From NCBI RefSeq assembly GCF_963924675.1, contig NC_089225.1:114175094-114239093 (forward strand): DNA of 64,000 nucleotides, in the 5' to 3' direction. The stretch's first letter is position 1. Every line of letters begins with the position of its first letter. Below are positions 44,032-56,087 of this stretch, piece after piece. Origin of the DNA: Phocoena phocoena (lineage: Eukaryota; Chordata; Mammalia; Artiodactyla; Phocoenidae). The notes beneath the pieces are model-generated. The model saw only the letters and a list, made by a program, of their open reading frames with translations, had not been told where the DNA came from and searched no databases. The position numbers were made by a program, and so were the translations under genes.

Positions 44032-45806
44032 CCTTGCACATCTCTTGACGGCTCCCGTAGCCGCTGTGAGTCGTGCTCGCCCCAAGCAGCACTCTTGCTG
44101 TGGCTGTTCCAAGAAGGAAACCTCTAGCTAACCTCTCAGGGCCCCCAAACCTGCCCCATCTCCTGGACGGCGAGCCCCCGCTCTCAGGCCCTGTATCCAC
44201 CCTCCCACTCCTCTGCTTCAGTGGGGGGTGGGTCTCAGAACCTGCGGGTGCCCCTCTGAGGCCTGGTGGTGGCCTGCGGCCTGAAGAGAGCATTGGGCCA
44301 GGGCCTTCACCAGCCAGCGTCAGGCAGCCTCCACCGTGGACACCTTGCGGGTCCAGCCCCGAGCACCCCAGCTGTGGTCACTGCCCAGGAGGAGCTCCCG
44401 GCTTCGGGGAGCAGAGGGAGAGCCCTGCCGGGGGAGCTGGAGGGTCAGACATGGCCCGTGTCGTCTCGCCCCTGCCCTCGGCCTGCACGCGCGGGCTGAG
44501 CCGGACAGGCCTGGGCAGCAGCAGGGGATGTGCGGCGTCTTGTGTCCCGAGCTGAGTCGGAGGCTCTGGGTCAATCGGGGACAGTGTGAGCCTGCGGTGT
44601 GTGTGGAGTGGCGTGGGGGGCACTGGAAGGCCAGCGGCAGGGAGGCTGTGAATAGCTCAGACAGTCCAGGCAGGAAGTGATGGGGCGAAGGCCAGCCCGG
44701 TGGGGCTCTAGGCTGCTCCCGCGACTGGACACCAATGTCCCCAGCTGCTGCCCGCCTGAGTGCTGGCCAGCGTTGGGCCAGCTTAGCCCAGGCCTGAGCC
44801 GCAACACTGACCACCTGCTCTGGACGCCGGGTCCTGGGGCTCCCACAGCCCTCACATCCTGAGACACCTAGGGAGGACCAGCGGGGCAGGTCCAGCACCC
44901 ACTTGCCAGGCCAGCCTTTTATCTCCGATGGAACAATTTCTGAGCCAGCAGGGGCAGGAGGGAGGGCCCGACTCGTGCTCTGGACCACACGGCCGGCCGG
45001 CATTGTCCCTCTCAAGGCCAAGGGCAGACAGCAGCCTGGCCCAGGCCCACACAGGGCCCTTCCGGGAAGCGGAGCCGCCGTCTATTTCTGCTCTCTGACA
45101 GCACAACAGAGGCAGCCGCTGTGACTTATCTCTGCCGCCCACGGGCGAGGCCACAGGAACAGCTTTGTGCCCTTGGGCTCTGCGGCCTCCACGAGGGCGG
45201 GTGGGGGAGGGCTTCCACGAGCCCCCACTCTGTGAGCCAAGACGCCTGAGTCAACACCCCCCAGAAAGTCCCCAGGACCCCTGCCAGCCAGCCTCTTGAC
45301 CCGAGCCCAGCCGTCCCCGGAGATGCTTTCCACACGCCCACGCGGGGTCCTCGCTTCCTTAGGCTACAGCACCCAGTATTATTTGGGGGTCCTCCCACGG
45401 CCGCCCCAGCACTTCCGGCCCCGGGCAGATAACGAGCATTAGCTCAGAAATGAGAGCTTGGAGGAGGGGCAGGACTTGAAAGAACCAGCAGGATTCAGGG
45501 TAGCAACGGAGATGTGATGGTGGCTGTGACGGCTCGCCTGCGGCCACCGCGTCCTCCTGGGCCTCCTGTGACAGCAGTAGCCATTCTGCAGCCTCTGGGT
45601 GAGCCTGCTAGAAACTCAAAGAGCCCCAAGGACAGCGGGACAGCTGCCCTCCTCGGATGACATGTCTCTCTCCCCAGGGCCCACCAGGAGCGGTGCTCCT
45701 GCCAGACCGGGCAGGGCCGAGGACACCACACTGCGGCCCTCCGTGACCCCAGGTGACCCCAGTGACCCCAGCTGAGGTCTCCAAGAGCTGATCTGCTGGC
45801 TCTCAG

Positions 45807-45822
45807 CTGCCCCCTGGCGCCT
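45807..45822 (-). promoter_or_regulatory. CTCF-like motif, strong match
   Basis: On the minus strand the sequence reads GGCGCCAGGGGGCAGC, a close match to the CTCF core (CCAGGGGGCAG form). It lies in single-copy GC-rich DNA, in the opposite orientation to the site at 20104-20118. Occupancy is inferred. Confidence 0.5.
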
Positions 45823-46389
45823 GGTGTGTCCCGGCTGGTCCCAGGGGCCAAGCCGCACGGTGCCGCTGAGGCCGCCCCACGGAGGCCCACGCCGGGGCCA
45901 CCGGTGGGTAACACGGCCACGTGTGGGCCGCGTCAACCCAGGTAACCCGGAGCTGTGCTCCCATGGGGGGCTCTGCAGCAACGGTTCCCTCTGCTCGTCG
46001 GATCAAAGCCTGACCCGGGGCTTGTCTCCTGACCCCTCCTCCTCCGGTCCACGGCAAGGGGTGACCCTTATGGTCTGCAACTTCCGCCTCCAAATCAGGT
46101 CGCAGGCTAGTTAGGGCACTTCGTCGGGCACCCGTTCAAGATTTCCATAAATAGAAAGACAGCCATGTGGTCTGCCTTATTTTCCACCAGCACAAACATG
46201 AACGTGGGAGAGGCAGCTCCCACTCTGGTCCCCAGAGCTTTCCTGGGACTGGTGACATGCACTGCAGCAAATCCAGACATGGGCGTGACCACCAGCCATT
46301 GAAGCTGGAGCCCAGGGGTAAGCTGACGTGTGACGAGCGTTCTCACTACACTGCAGAGACACTGGGTCAAGTTAACAGGACCCTGTAGA

Positions 46390-49135
46390 TACACAGGTGA
46401 CCGCATCTTCATCGCTTCTCTGGAAGTAACTTTTACACAGGGCGTAATGCACACATGTTCAGAGCACAATCTGATGAGTCAGTAACTGGATATGCCCCAT
46501 GACCACCACCACATTCAAGACAAGGTTCCAGAGGGTTCTCTCAGGCCCCACCCCCATAAGCAGCCCCTATGGATTTCTGTCACCATTCACTAGTTTTGCC
46601 TCTTCTTGGACTTAATATAAGTAGAGTTATGCAGAAGACACTATTTTGTGTCTCTCTTCCTTCACGTGACAGGTTTGGAGTTCACGCCCCTTTTCATCGC
46701 CTAGTCGTATTCCACCGTGTGACTATAGCACTGATTTTCCATCCAGTTTTCTGTCGAAGGGTATGTGAGGTTTTTGGAGGTTTTTTTTTTTTTCAGTTAT
46801 AGCTATTATCAACAAAGCTGCTATAAACATTTTTTTACGATTCTTTTTCTGGACATGTATTTTCACTCCTCTTGAGTAAATGGAATTTCTGAGTCATACA
46901 GTAGATACATATTTAATTGTATAAGAAATGGCCAAGCAGTTTTTCCAAGTGGCTGTGCAGTTCTGCAGTTCTGCGGTTCCCGAAGCAGCATTGGAGAGGT
47001 TCCAGCTACTTCCCATCCTCATCCTTGTTAGGTGGTGCTGTGTTTTGTAATTTCAGCCACCTGGTCGGTGAGAAGTGCCATCTCCTTGTGGTTTTTATTG
47101 CCTGTCCCTGAAGACTAATGATGTCTAATGATTTCTAATGGTGTTGATTTTTGTTATTGATTAGGAAGGGCCTTTATATATTTAAGACAAAAGTCCTGTG
47201 TTAGGTATACGTACTGTGAAACCTTTCCCCCGTCTGTAGGTTGTATCTTTATCAGTGTCTTTCCATGAGCAGATGGTTATCATGTTAAGGAAATCTAATT
47301 GATCAGTTTTCCCTTCGGTTTTATTGCCTTTTGTGTCCTCCCTAAGAAATTCATCTCCTCTGTTTTCTTTTACAAGTTTTACAGTTTAAATTTTATGCGT
47401 AGTGCATGGGTCTATGATACAGCTCAAAGCTTTTTGTGCAGTGGGAGCGAAGGGTTGAAGTTCATGTTTTGTCCATCTGTTTATCCACTTGTTCCAATCA
47501 TTTGTTGAGAAGCTTTTCCTTTCCTGATTGAACGGCCTCAGTGCCTCCTAGAAAATCAATTAACCATAGTGGTTTCCCAACATTGTGATATGCTAAATGT
47601 CACTTAATTGGACACTTGGAAAATGGTCGATTTTATGTTATGTGAATTTCATCTCAATTTGAAAAAAGAACACAATTAACCACATATCTGCATAGCCTTA
47701 TATCTGGGCGTTCTGTTCTGTTCCATTGATGTAAACGTCTGTGCTTACGCCAAATTCCCACTCTCCCAGTTACTGCACCTGTGCTATTAGTCCAGAAATT
47801 AGGGAGTGTGAACCCTCCCACTTTGTTATTCTTCAAGAGTACTTGGCTATGTGGGATCCTCTGCATTTTCATGTACCTTTCAGAATTGAGTCAACTTCTA
47901 TAAAATGACTCCCGATTTTGATTCAGAATGGCTCAATTTGGAGAGAATTAACATTTTAACAATTATATGAGTCTTACCATCCATGAACAGGGTACGTCTG
48001 CACTTATTTACATCTTCAGCTTCTCTCAGCAATGTTTTATAGTTTTTAGCTGATAGGCTTTAATGTACTTAAATTTATTCCTACGTATTTTATTTTTGAC
48101 ACTATTGTAGTAAGAGTTTTACATTTTATTTTTCTACGTATTTGTTGCTAGTATATGAAAATACAGTGGATTATTTATGTTGACTTTGTATCCTGTGAAC
48201 TTCCTAAATTGATTTATATCTGAAGTAAGGTTTTTTGTGGTTGATTTCTTTTAGGATTTCCCATGTAAACAATGATGTTTGTGAACAAAGACAGTTTCAC
48301 TTTCTTCTTTCCAATATTTATGACATTCACGTCCTTGACTGCCCCAGGACACTGGCTAGGACATGCAGTACAACATTTACAGAAGTGGTGAGGACATACG
48401 CTCTTGCATTATTCCTGACATTAGGGGCAAACCACTCAATATTTCAGTATTAGTACGAAAGTCATTCACAGAATTAGTATTTGTGGTAAAGCTGTAAGTT
48501 TCCATAGATGCCCTTTAGCAGATTGAAGACTTTTCCTCCCACTGATAGTTTGTGAGAGTTTTTATCCTGCGTTGATGTTGAGCGTTGTCAGATGCTTTTT
48601 TCAGCATCTATTAAGATGAATATATCTTTTCCTTTGATCTGTTAACATGCTGAATCGCACTGATTGGTTTTGGAATGGTAAATTAGCCTTGCATTCCTGT
48701 GATAAACCTCACTCAGTCCCTATACATTATTCTGTTTAGATGTTCCTGGATTTGATTTTCTAATTTTTAAAAAGTCATCTTGCACCTGTTTTCGTGAGGA
48801 CATTGGTCTGTAAATGTCGTTTCTTGTAACGTCCTTCTTGTGTTTGGTATTAGGATCTTCCTGGCTTCATAAAATAAGTTTAAATGTGTTCCTTCCTCCT
48901 CAGTTTTCTGAAAGAGTTTGTGTAAAATTGGTACCATTTATTTCTTTAATGTTTGGTAAAATTTAACAATGAAGTCATCTGGGCCTGGAATTTTCTTTGT
49001 GGGAAGTTTTTTGATGACAAAATCAATTTCCCTGATATACACAGGGCTATTCGTACTTTCTATGTCTTCTAAGTGTCAGAGTTGGCGAATTAGGTCTTTG
49101 AAGGAATTGTTCTTGTCTCTTAATGTGATGAATAG
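46390..49135 (-). mobile_element. L1 ORF2 and 3' UTR, antisense
   Basis: Read in reverse, this covers the 3' UTR (46390-46620), the ORF2 C-terminal part, and the reverse-transcriptase part. Plus-strand landmarks are AACAAAGCTGCTATAAACAT, ATGGTGTTGATTTTTGTTAT, TGTTTATCCACTTGTTCCAA, TTCTGTTCCATTGATGTAAA, TTTGTATCCTGTGAACTTCC, GACATTGGTCTGTAAATGTC and GAAGTCATCTGGGCCTGGAA. Numerous stops and indels remove coding capacity. The endonuclease part is absent at the right. Confidence 0.85.
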
Positions 49136-50560
49136 AGAAGTTAGGGTTGACGGTTTTTCTTTCAATACTTTGAAAATGCAGTTCCATTGTCTTCTGGCCT
49201 CCATTGTTTCTGATAAGAAGTCAGCCATTACTTGTACTATTTTCCCCGTCGGTCATGAGTTTTTCTCTGACCGCATTCGAGAGCGTCTCCTTATTAGTTT
49301 TCAGCAAGTTGACTGTGGTGTACCTAGGCATGATTGTCTTTGCGTTTACCCAGCATAAGGCTCGTTGACCTTGAATCTGTAAATCAGTGTTTTTCACCAA
49401 ATTTAGGGGAATTTCTGTGTTTTCTCCCATATATTTTGTCTATCCCATTCTCTATTTTCTTTCCTTTTGTGATTCCCATTACAAGCCTATTAGACTTCTT
49501 GATAATGTCCCACAGGTCCCCGAGGCACTGTTAATTTGGTCATTTAAAAAAATCTATCTTCAAATTTATGTTTTCTTCTTCCAACTCCAATCTTTTGTTT
49601 AGCCTATCCTGTAAATTTTTCATTTTAGATATACTACACCTCAGTATTAAAATATCTATTTGGTTGTTTTTATAGTTGCCCTTTTTCTGTTGAGATTTCT
49701 TCCATCTATTCATTCATTTTGACCAATTTTCACATAATTCCTTGAACATATCAATAGCAGTATTTTAAAGTGTTTTTCTGCTAATTCCAACATCTAGGGC
49801 AAATAATTGAGTAAATTGAATATACTTATATTGATGGCTTGTTCTTTGGTCCATGGCTCCCATTTTCTTGTTTCTTCACATGTCTAGTAGCCTCTATTGT
49901 TTACTGGATATTATTGATGATACATTGTTCAGACTCTGGGATCTATTCTCTCTCTGAAGATTATTTTCATTTTATAAGCAGTTAAGTTACTAGATAATCA
50001 CCTTGAACTTGTGAAGCCTTCATTTAAACACTTGGGATAAATTTATTTTGATTTTTTCTTTAGTTTTAGGGAAAATTCTTAGTCCTGGGACACAGTCTTT
50101 GCTCCTTAGTTGTGACCTTTCTGGGATTTCAATGGAAAGCGCAAGGTTTCTGCTGAGCCCCCGTAACTGGACAGGATTTCAGCTCCAAATTCTGGCGCTT
50201 CTGTGGTAGGCAGCAGCTGAAATTTCAACTCAGCTCTTCCAGCTGTGATTTCCCACCAAACTCTTTCAAGTCTCCCCTACAAGTGTCACCAAGGATCGAG
50301 GGGACTTTATATAAGGTTGGGGCCACCTCTTCTGTGGCTGCCCGTTTTCTTGAATTTCCCTCTTCAATTTCCAGCTGCTCTGGGGGCCCAAACGCCACCT
50401 TCTGACACTTCAAGCTAATTACACGGCACTTTTGCTTCCGTTCCGTGCGCCCCGCACCGTGGAGACTGGAGGGTGCCCTCAGCCTGAACTTCCGGCAGTT
50501 TCTGTCTATTTTGGGGTGCACTCCAATGCCTTAAAATATATTGAAGTTTTGTGCGCTCGT
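49136..50560 (-). mobile_element. L1/HAL1 ORF1-type region, antisense
   Basis: TTCCATTGTCTTCTGGCCTC and CAGCAAGTTGACTGTGGTGT, CTAGGCATGATTGTCTTTGC, AATCAGTGTTTTTCACCAAA, GATAATGTCCCACAGGTCCC and TTTCTGCTAATTCCAACATC read as the reverse of an L1 ORF1/5' region or HAL1. It directly abuts the RT region with no endonuclease segment between, so it is either an internally deleted L1 or a separate HAL1. The right boundary is approximate. Confidence 0.6.
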
Positions 50561-52800
50561 TTATTTATTCAAAGTTTATAATTGCTATCTTAAGGAAAAC
50601 TATCCCAATACAAGCTATTGATATTTCACCATTATCAGACTATATCACTTTTTCCTCAAGTCTATAGAATGGGATATACTGGCTGGGCTAATGCACTTGT
50701 CGGGCAAGACTCATTGCAAGAGGACTGTGTGTGGTTGAAGTTTCATCCTCTTTACCTCCTCCTCCCTCTTCCGACTCTCATCCCCTGAGGTCATCTGTGA
50801 GCCTGCAAGCTGGGGACAGCTTCATCAGACATTCACAGGTCACTACCCAGGAACCCTACCACAAACTCTAATTTATGAGGCTGGGACCACCACAAGAAAT
50901 AAGGTCACCCGCGTCCACAGTCAGGGCTCTGAGCTGCAGAGATGTTTCTAGTGGCCTTGAGAGCTGTATGGGAGCCAGATTACAGCAGTGGATGAAAGGG
51001 CCCTTGACTGCCATGTGGGGAGGGAGCCATGATTCTGCCCTTGACCAAGGGCAAGCACCACCCTCACCCCAGGCCCCAGCCTGTGCCCGCAGCCCTGAGC
51101 AGGAGAAAAAAGACAGAAAACATAGCTCAAGAGACCCAAGTGGCTCCTCCCTCTACTTCCCAGAGAACTGACAAGAGAACAGAAAGAAGAGCCTCATGGG
51201 GCGAAGAACATCGGCAAGGTCCGTGGGCCTGAGGAGGGAAAGCGGAGAGGGAGACACCCACAGCTGGGACCCAGCACTCGACAACACAAGACTGCAGCAA
51301 AGTGAGCAGATGGCCACTGGCCTCTGACGGACACTGGGGCTGGTCAAGGTCCGGGGAAGGTAACCTCAAGGAACTCACGTTCCAAGAATTAGGAAGAAGG
51401 CCTCCAGGTTGGGAGAGAACCCTCCATGGTTACCGACACAGCAGGAAATGTCAGCATCACAGCTCTCATCCAGGACTCCAGACGCAATAGGCAACCGGAT
51501 AGCCACTCGGACTTCAGAGGAGTGACCACAGGGTTCTCTGTTCTCTTGAGCCAGAGTATCCATGCGGGGTGACAAAGAGAGACGTGCACAAATCCAGGAC
51601 TCGGGAAGCATCCTGGAAAATGCTGCTCAAGTAAGAGGTCAGATGAGCAAGAACTGGATGAAAATGAAGATTACAGATAAAAGAAGGTATGATACAGAAG
51701 GCGAGACAGCAGGGACCCAAACCAGAGAATCACACGTGAACGTTTAGACAATGAACATGCTCATGGAATAGAGCGCAAACGCCAAAACAGTTACTGCAAC
51801 AATACATCATGAATAAAACACCCTCACGAAATAAAGCTCGGGAAGCCCGTGTTACTGAAGCCTAATGTGAGGCTGGAAGCAAGGAAAGGAGAAAGTTAAA
51901 CATGCTAAAATCTCTCATTCTGTAGGAGGTGAAAAACATTTATTGACATAGTATTAATGCTGGAGGAGAAATAGGGCGTAAATATGTGGATTAAATCTTA
52001 AGGTAGCCACTAGTAGAAAAAAATGCTTCATTTTCAAATAAAGAAAAGAGTAAGCGAGAAAAACTTGAGCAATGAAACGAAAGAAATTAGAATAATCCTA
52101 ATGATGTTAAACAACAGGAAACATAATGAGGTGATAAAAAGAGGACAAAAATAGAACCTTATTATAATAAGACCCAGAGCGGGCAGCAACTATCAAACGG
52201 GCCCAAAGATGAAATCCAACTCGCTGTTGTTACAGGAGATGGAAATCAAACAGGACCAGGCTGAACCTGCAGAGCACAGGTGAGCCAGTCCCAGTGGGGA
52301 ATCCACGGCACAGCCCGCCCCGCGGGCGCACCAAGCTGGGTCCCGTGGGTCTTCCTACCTACACAGAGCAGCATGGAGCTGTGAGCCGGGTAGAAGCACA
52401 ATTAGTAAAGGACAGGGGTGCAAGTATTACCGTATGAAAAAAGTACAAGACCACCTGGAAATGTGTAAAAGGGCCTCAAAAGCTTTTCTCCATGTTCAAG
52501 TTGGAATTCACCAAGTCGTCGACGCTCGCTGTGTGCCCTGCGGGTTACTGTACAGTTTACCATCACAGGCTCTGAGTTCATCTTCCCGACGCACCCTTCA
52601 CAATTCCTCTTTCTGTTTCGCACACGTGGAGGCTGAATTTCAGCAGCAGAATCCCTCTCTTGCCAGAGGTAGCTCTCTGGCCCTCCTTCCCATCACCTCC
52701 CCACCCTGGCGTCCTGTGAGCCCAAGTCAGACACAGGGACATAGAGAGCTTGGAGGTGGTCAGCCTTGGAGAGGCCAAAAGTAGGTAAAACAATGAAGGA
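50561..52800. other. Unassigned mixed sequence
   Basis: No gene is recognised. The part 51560-52230 is A-rich on the plus strand (AAGAAATTAGAATAATCC, GGAAACATAATGAGGTGAT) and may be a very old sense LINE, but no landmark is convincing. The frame 52434-52784 plus is unassigned. Confidence 0.35.
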
Positions 52801-52804
52801 AGTG

Positions 52805-52990
52805 TTTTAGTACGGTGCTGTGATTAAATACGGTTGGCTCAGTGGGTGGCTCCGACTGCACGCCCCACAAACACATCAGACAGATGTTTTCAAACATCTG
52901 TGAATCATTTAATTACATCTACCTGGGACGGTTCGTTTGGGGCATTAACTCAGATCCTGGATCAAAGAGAACATCTTAAAAATTAAATTT
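52805..52990. promoter_or_regulatory. Weak candidate conserved non-coding element
   Basis: GTGATTAAATACGG, an inverted pair CAGATGTTT / AAACATCTG at about 52880-52901, then GAATCATTTAATTACATC and GGCATTAACTCAG lie in non-repeat DNA. E-box-type CATCTG and TAATTA cores are suggestive only. Confidence 0.3.
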
Positions 52991-53019
52991 TTTTAAATGT
53001 TGAAATCATTCAGGCCAGG

Positions 53020-53700
53020 TGCTCTGACCAATAAAATTAGAAACTGATCACGAAAAGAGGAAAACAGAAGAATGTCAAGCCATTGGGGAGCTTCTGAAAA
53101 AGCCTTAACCCTTTGCTCAAAGAGGAAATAAAAAATTATCACAAAACTGATAAAGTCATGAGAGCCACAAGGCCACAGACCAAAACTTATGAGATGAGGC
53201 TGAGGATGTAATTAGAAAGAAGTAAAATTAACTAACTATTAAGCATAAGGATAGCAGCTAAATAAATAACAAGAAAGCCAGAGGATGTAAGCAGTAAAAG
53301 CAGATACTTGCTAACAGAAACTGAAGATAAGTGGGTCGAATTGATACGCAAGTTCAAGAGCAGATGTTTTAAAACCAAACAGAATAGAAAATAAAACAGA
53401 GAAAACTTTAGCAAGACTGGTAGATAAAGAAAAAAGACAGAAACCATAAATGTATACTGTCAGGAAAGGCTTAACCAGACACAGAAAAGAATTTTTTTTT
53501 TAATTCTAAGAGAATGTTGTATATAACTCTGTAGAAAGCAATCTTACAATATCCATAAACTGAATGATTTTCTAGGAAAATATAAACTACCAAAAATGAC
53601 GACTGAAGAGATAAGACAGCCATAAAGATGGAAAACCTTAAAATATTGAGGTATTTTTAAAATTCCCCCAAAAGACTCTGTATTCAGTTACAGATATGTC
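53020..53700 (+). mobile_element. Old L1 ORF2 fragment, sense
   Basis: The A-rich plus strand has CAATAAAATTAGAAACTGAT, AGAAAACTTTAGCAAGACTG, GATAAAGAAAAAAGACAGAA and AATATAAACTACCAAAAATG in L1 ORF2 order. It is decayed and non-coding. Confidence 0.62.
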
Positions 53701-53727
53701 TGTGATTTCAAATCAAAAGTACTTGTG

Positions 53728-53931
53728 GAGCTTCCCTGGTGGCACAGTGGTTGAGAGTCCGCCTGCCGATGCGGGGGACACGGGTTCGCGCCCCAGTCCG
53801 GGAAGATCCCACATGCCGCGGAGCGGCTGGGCCCGTGAGCCATGGCCACTGAGCCTGCGCGTCCGGAGCCTGTGCTCCGCAACGGGAGAGGCCACAACGG
53901 TGAGAGGCCCGCGTACTGCGAAAAAAAAAAA
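53728..53931 (+). mobile_element. CHR-type tRNA-derived SINE, sense
   Basis: It starts GAGCTTCCCTGGTGGCACAG, has B-box-like GGGTTCGCGCCCC, then CGGGAAGATCCCACATGCCG, AGCGGCTGGGCCCGTGAGCC and TCCGCAACGGGAGAGGCCAC, and a poly-A tail. AAAAGTACTTGTG at 53715-53727 recurs with one mismatch at 53932-53944, so the target duplication is near-perfect. Confidence 0.95.
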
Positions 53932-53944
53932 AAAAGTGCTTGTG

Positions 53945-54600
53945 ATACCAAAGCAGGCAGAACACAAAAAAATAAAACCAAAGACACATTTCCCTTCTGA
54001 AGAAATATAAAAATTTAAAATTCTGCAGATTATTAAAATAATTATGCACTCGGAAGAAGTTATAATAATCCTGAGTGATGTTTGTTACCATAAATCATCA
54101 TGTGAAGAGATCATGGCAGCTCCAAGCCCCACCCTCACCTGTTACCTTCCCAGCCTCCTTCTAGTAAATGGCGGCTCTTTGAGAGATTCCGGCAAATGAG
54201 ATCTAAGCAGAAACCCTTCTGGATGAGGCTTCCAAAGAAAACTTTTATTTTCCTGATAACAGAGAACAACTTACTCCTTTTGCCTTCGCCTTCCTGGACT
54301 TCAGAGATGATGCCTGGAGGTGCAGCAACCATATTGTAACAATGAGGACAAATGCCACGTGCAAAATCTAGTGGAGGTATAAGACACATGGAACCAGGGC
54401 CCTTGATGGTGCTGTGGAATCAACCATGGGCGGCCTCACTCCATCTTACTTTCTGTCTTATTTTTATATTTATCTTTAAATATCCTTAAATATTATATTA
54501 ATAATCTATTATGTATCATATTATATATTTAAAATATTTATATTTTGTCTTATTTTCACAAGACTCTATTGAATTCCCCTTTTTAAAAGGAATGGGCTGA
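53945..54600. other. Mixed sequence, possible unnamed old repeat
   Basis: The part 54160-54400 (GAGAGATTCCGGCAAATGAG, GATGCCTGGAGGTGCAGCAA and CCATATTGTAACAATGAGGA) resembles a mammal-wide repeat I cannot name. The part 54455-54560 is extremely AT-rich (TATTATATTAATAATC). No gene is seen. Confidence 0.35.
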
Positions 54601-55019
54601 TCCTTTTCAACCTGAAAAAGCAGCAGCAAACCCTACCGTTTTGCTTGCAGGATGCAACATCTGTCTGTGGCCTGAACTAATACTGCACGCCCAGCATTTA
54701 TTCAACCACAAGAGCAGAGCTGCGCCGGCGGGGAGGGGATGACCCAGGAGCCTCACCTCATCAAGGCTCCAGCGGGCCTGGCCTGAGTCTAGGGTGGGGC
54801 AGGGGGCTGTTCGATGGTTACGGTGCCCACGGAGAGGGAAGTAAGCCCCGAAGGATCCGACGTGCTCACAAGAGGAGCCTCCAGCTTGTACGTGGGCACG
54901 TACCCCACGCCCGCTGGCAGCCCCAGCTCCTGTACGGCTCTTTGCCTCCAGGCCTGCGTGCAGGAGTCTCCCCTGCAGGGTTCCCGCTGGCCCATTTATG
55001 GGCGGGGGGCCGGGGGTGG
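54601..55019. other. Single-copy DNA
   Basis: No gene is recognised. The composition is mixed, becoming GC-rich after 54720. Confidence 0.4.
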
Positions 55020-55135
55020 CAGGCTGACAGTGTCATTTTCGAAAAACTCCGTGAGATGTGTTTTGAGCTTGGCTGCGGTCCAGTGATTGACAGGCCACTT
55101 GGAAGGAAGAATCTAACTTGAGCAAAAGGGCTTCA
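55020..55135. promoter_or_regulatory. Candidate regulatory element with PBX/PREP decamer
   Basis: TGATTGACAG at 55084-55093 is an exact match to the composite PBX-PREP/MEIS site. It is flanked by non-repeat sequence (GTGTCATTTTCGAAAAACTCC, noted only as AT-richer flank, and AATCTAACTTGAGC). Single 10-bp matches occur by chance, so confidence is limited. Confidence 0.4.
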
Positions 55136-55622
55136 GGTTGACGATGGGGAGCCTGCTGGTTGGGCGTCCCCAGGCCACCCTGGAGGATTCCAGCCCCTCA
55201 GCTTTGAGGGGTGCATTTGTTTGGAAAAGGTCCCATCGCTTGGGTTAACACAAAACCGACTGATGGCCAGATTGGAGGAAATCAACCTTGAGCTTCCGGA
55301 TCCAGCCCTGGTCCAGCCACAGCCTCCCCCTTCTGCCCCCACCCAGCCTGCGTCGCCTCCCAACCAACACAGCCCAGAAGCTGACATGGTCAGGTGTTTG
55401 GGGAAGGCTCCCCTCCCAGACCAAGGCCGTGGGGGCTGCAAAACCACCTGAGCGAGAGGTGACTCATGTCCCTAGGTCTGGGTGAGACTCCTCGGCAGCA
55501 GGGAGAACTTGTAGGAGGCCCACTGGAGGCGGGGAGGCCCGAAAGCACCAAGGTGGTCAGAGTAGAAAGGAGGGCATGAGCTGGACGTGTCAGAAGTGGA
55601 GAAGAGAAGTCAAGATGACTGG
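55136..55622. other. Single-copy DNA
   Basis: No gene or repeat is recognised. Confidence 0.4.
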
Positions 55623-56087
55623 GGACATTTGGTTGTTTCTATATCTTGGCTGTTGTGAGCAATGCTGCAGTGAACCTGGGACGGATGAATGGATGAAGAA
55701 CACGTGCTATGTTTAGACAATGGAATATTACCTGGGCTTAAAAAACAAGGTCATCCTGCCATTTGCGACAGCATGGATGAACCTGGAGGACATTATGGTA
55801 AGCGAAATAAGTCACATAAGACACAAAAGGACAGACACTGCGTGATCTCACTTACATGTGGAACCTGAAACAGTCTAACTCCTAGAAGCAGAGAGTAGAA
55901 AGGTGTTGCCAGGGGCTGGGGGGAGGGGAGATGAGGAGATGTCCTGTAAAGGGTACAGAGTTTTGGTTAATCTAATGTATAGCAATGCGACTCTAGTTAA
56001 CACTATTGCATACTTGGAATTTGCTGAGAGGGTACATCTGAAGTGTTATCACCACAAAAAAGAAAAATAGGAAAGGAAAGAAGAAGC

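Larger units (their letters stand above)
39543..46388. other. GC-rich single-copy DNA with minor old repeats
   Basis: No gene is recognised in nearly 7 kb. Near 40635-40800, ATAAAATATCGAGCTGAAAAGG, noted as an old mammalian-wide repeat start, is followed by a GGGGCCCAGAGAGGGATAGC / ACTTGCAAAGACACACAGCA block of MIR-like type. At 41429-41512 GGACACATGACCCAGGCCA occurs twice 64 bp apart. A CCCCTCCCCTCCCCTCCCTCC tract lies near 42668-42690. Long frames such as 42844-43809 minus and 44320-45021 minus have no recognised domain. Confidence 0.45.
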
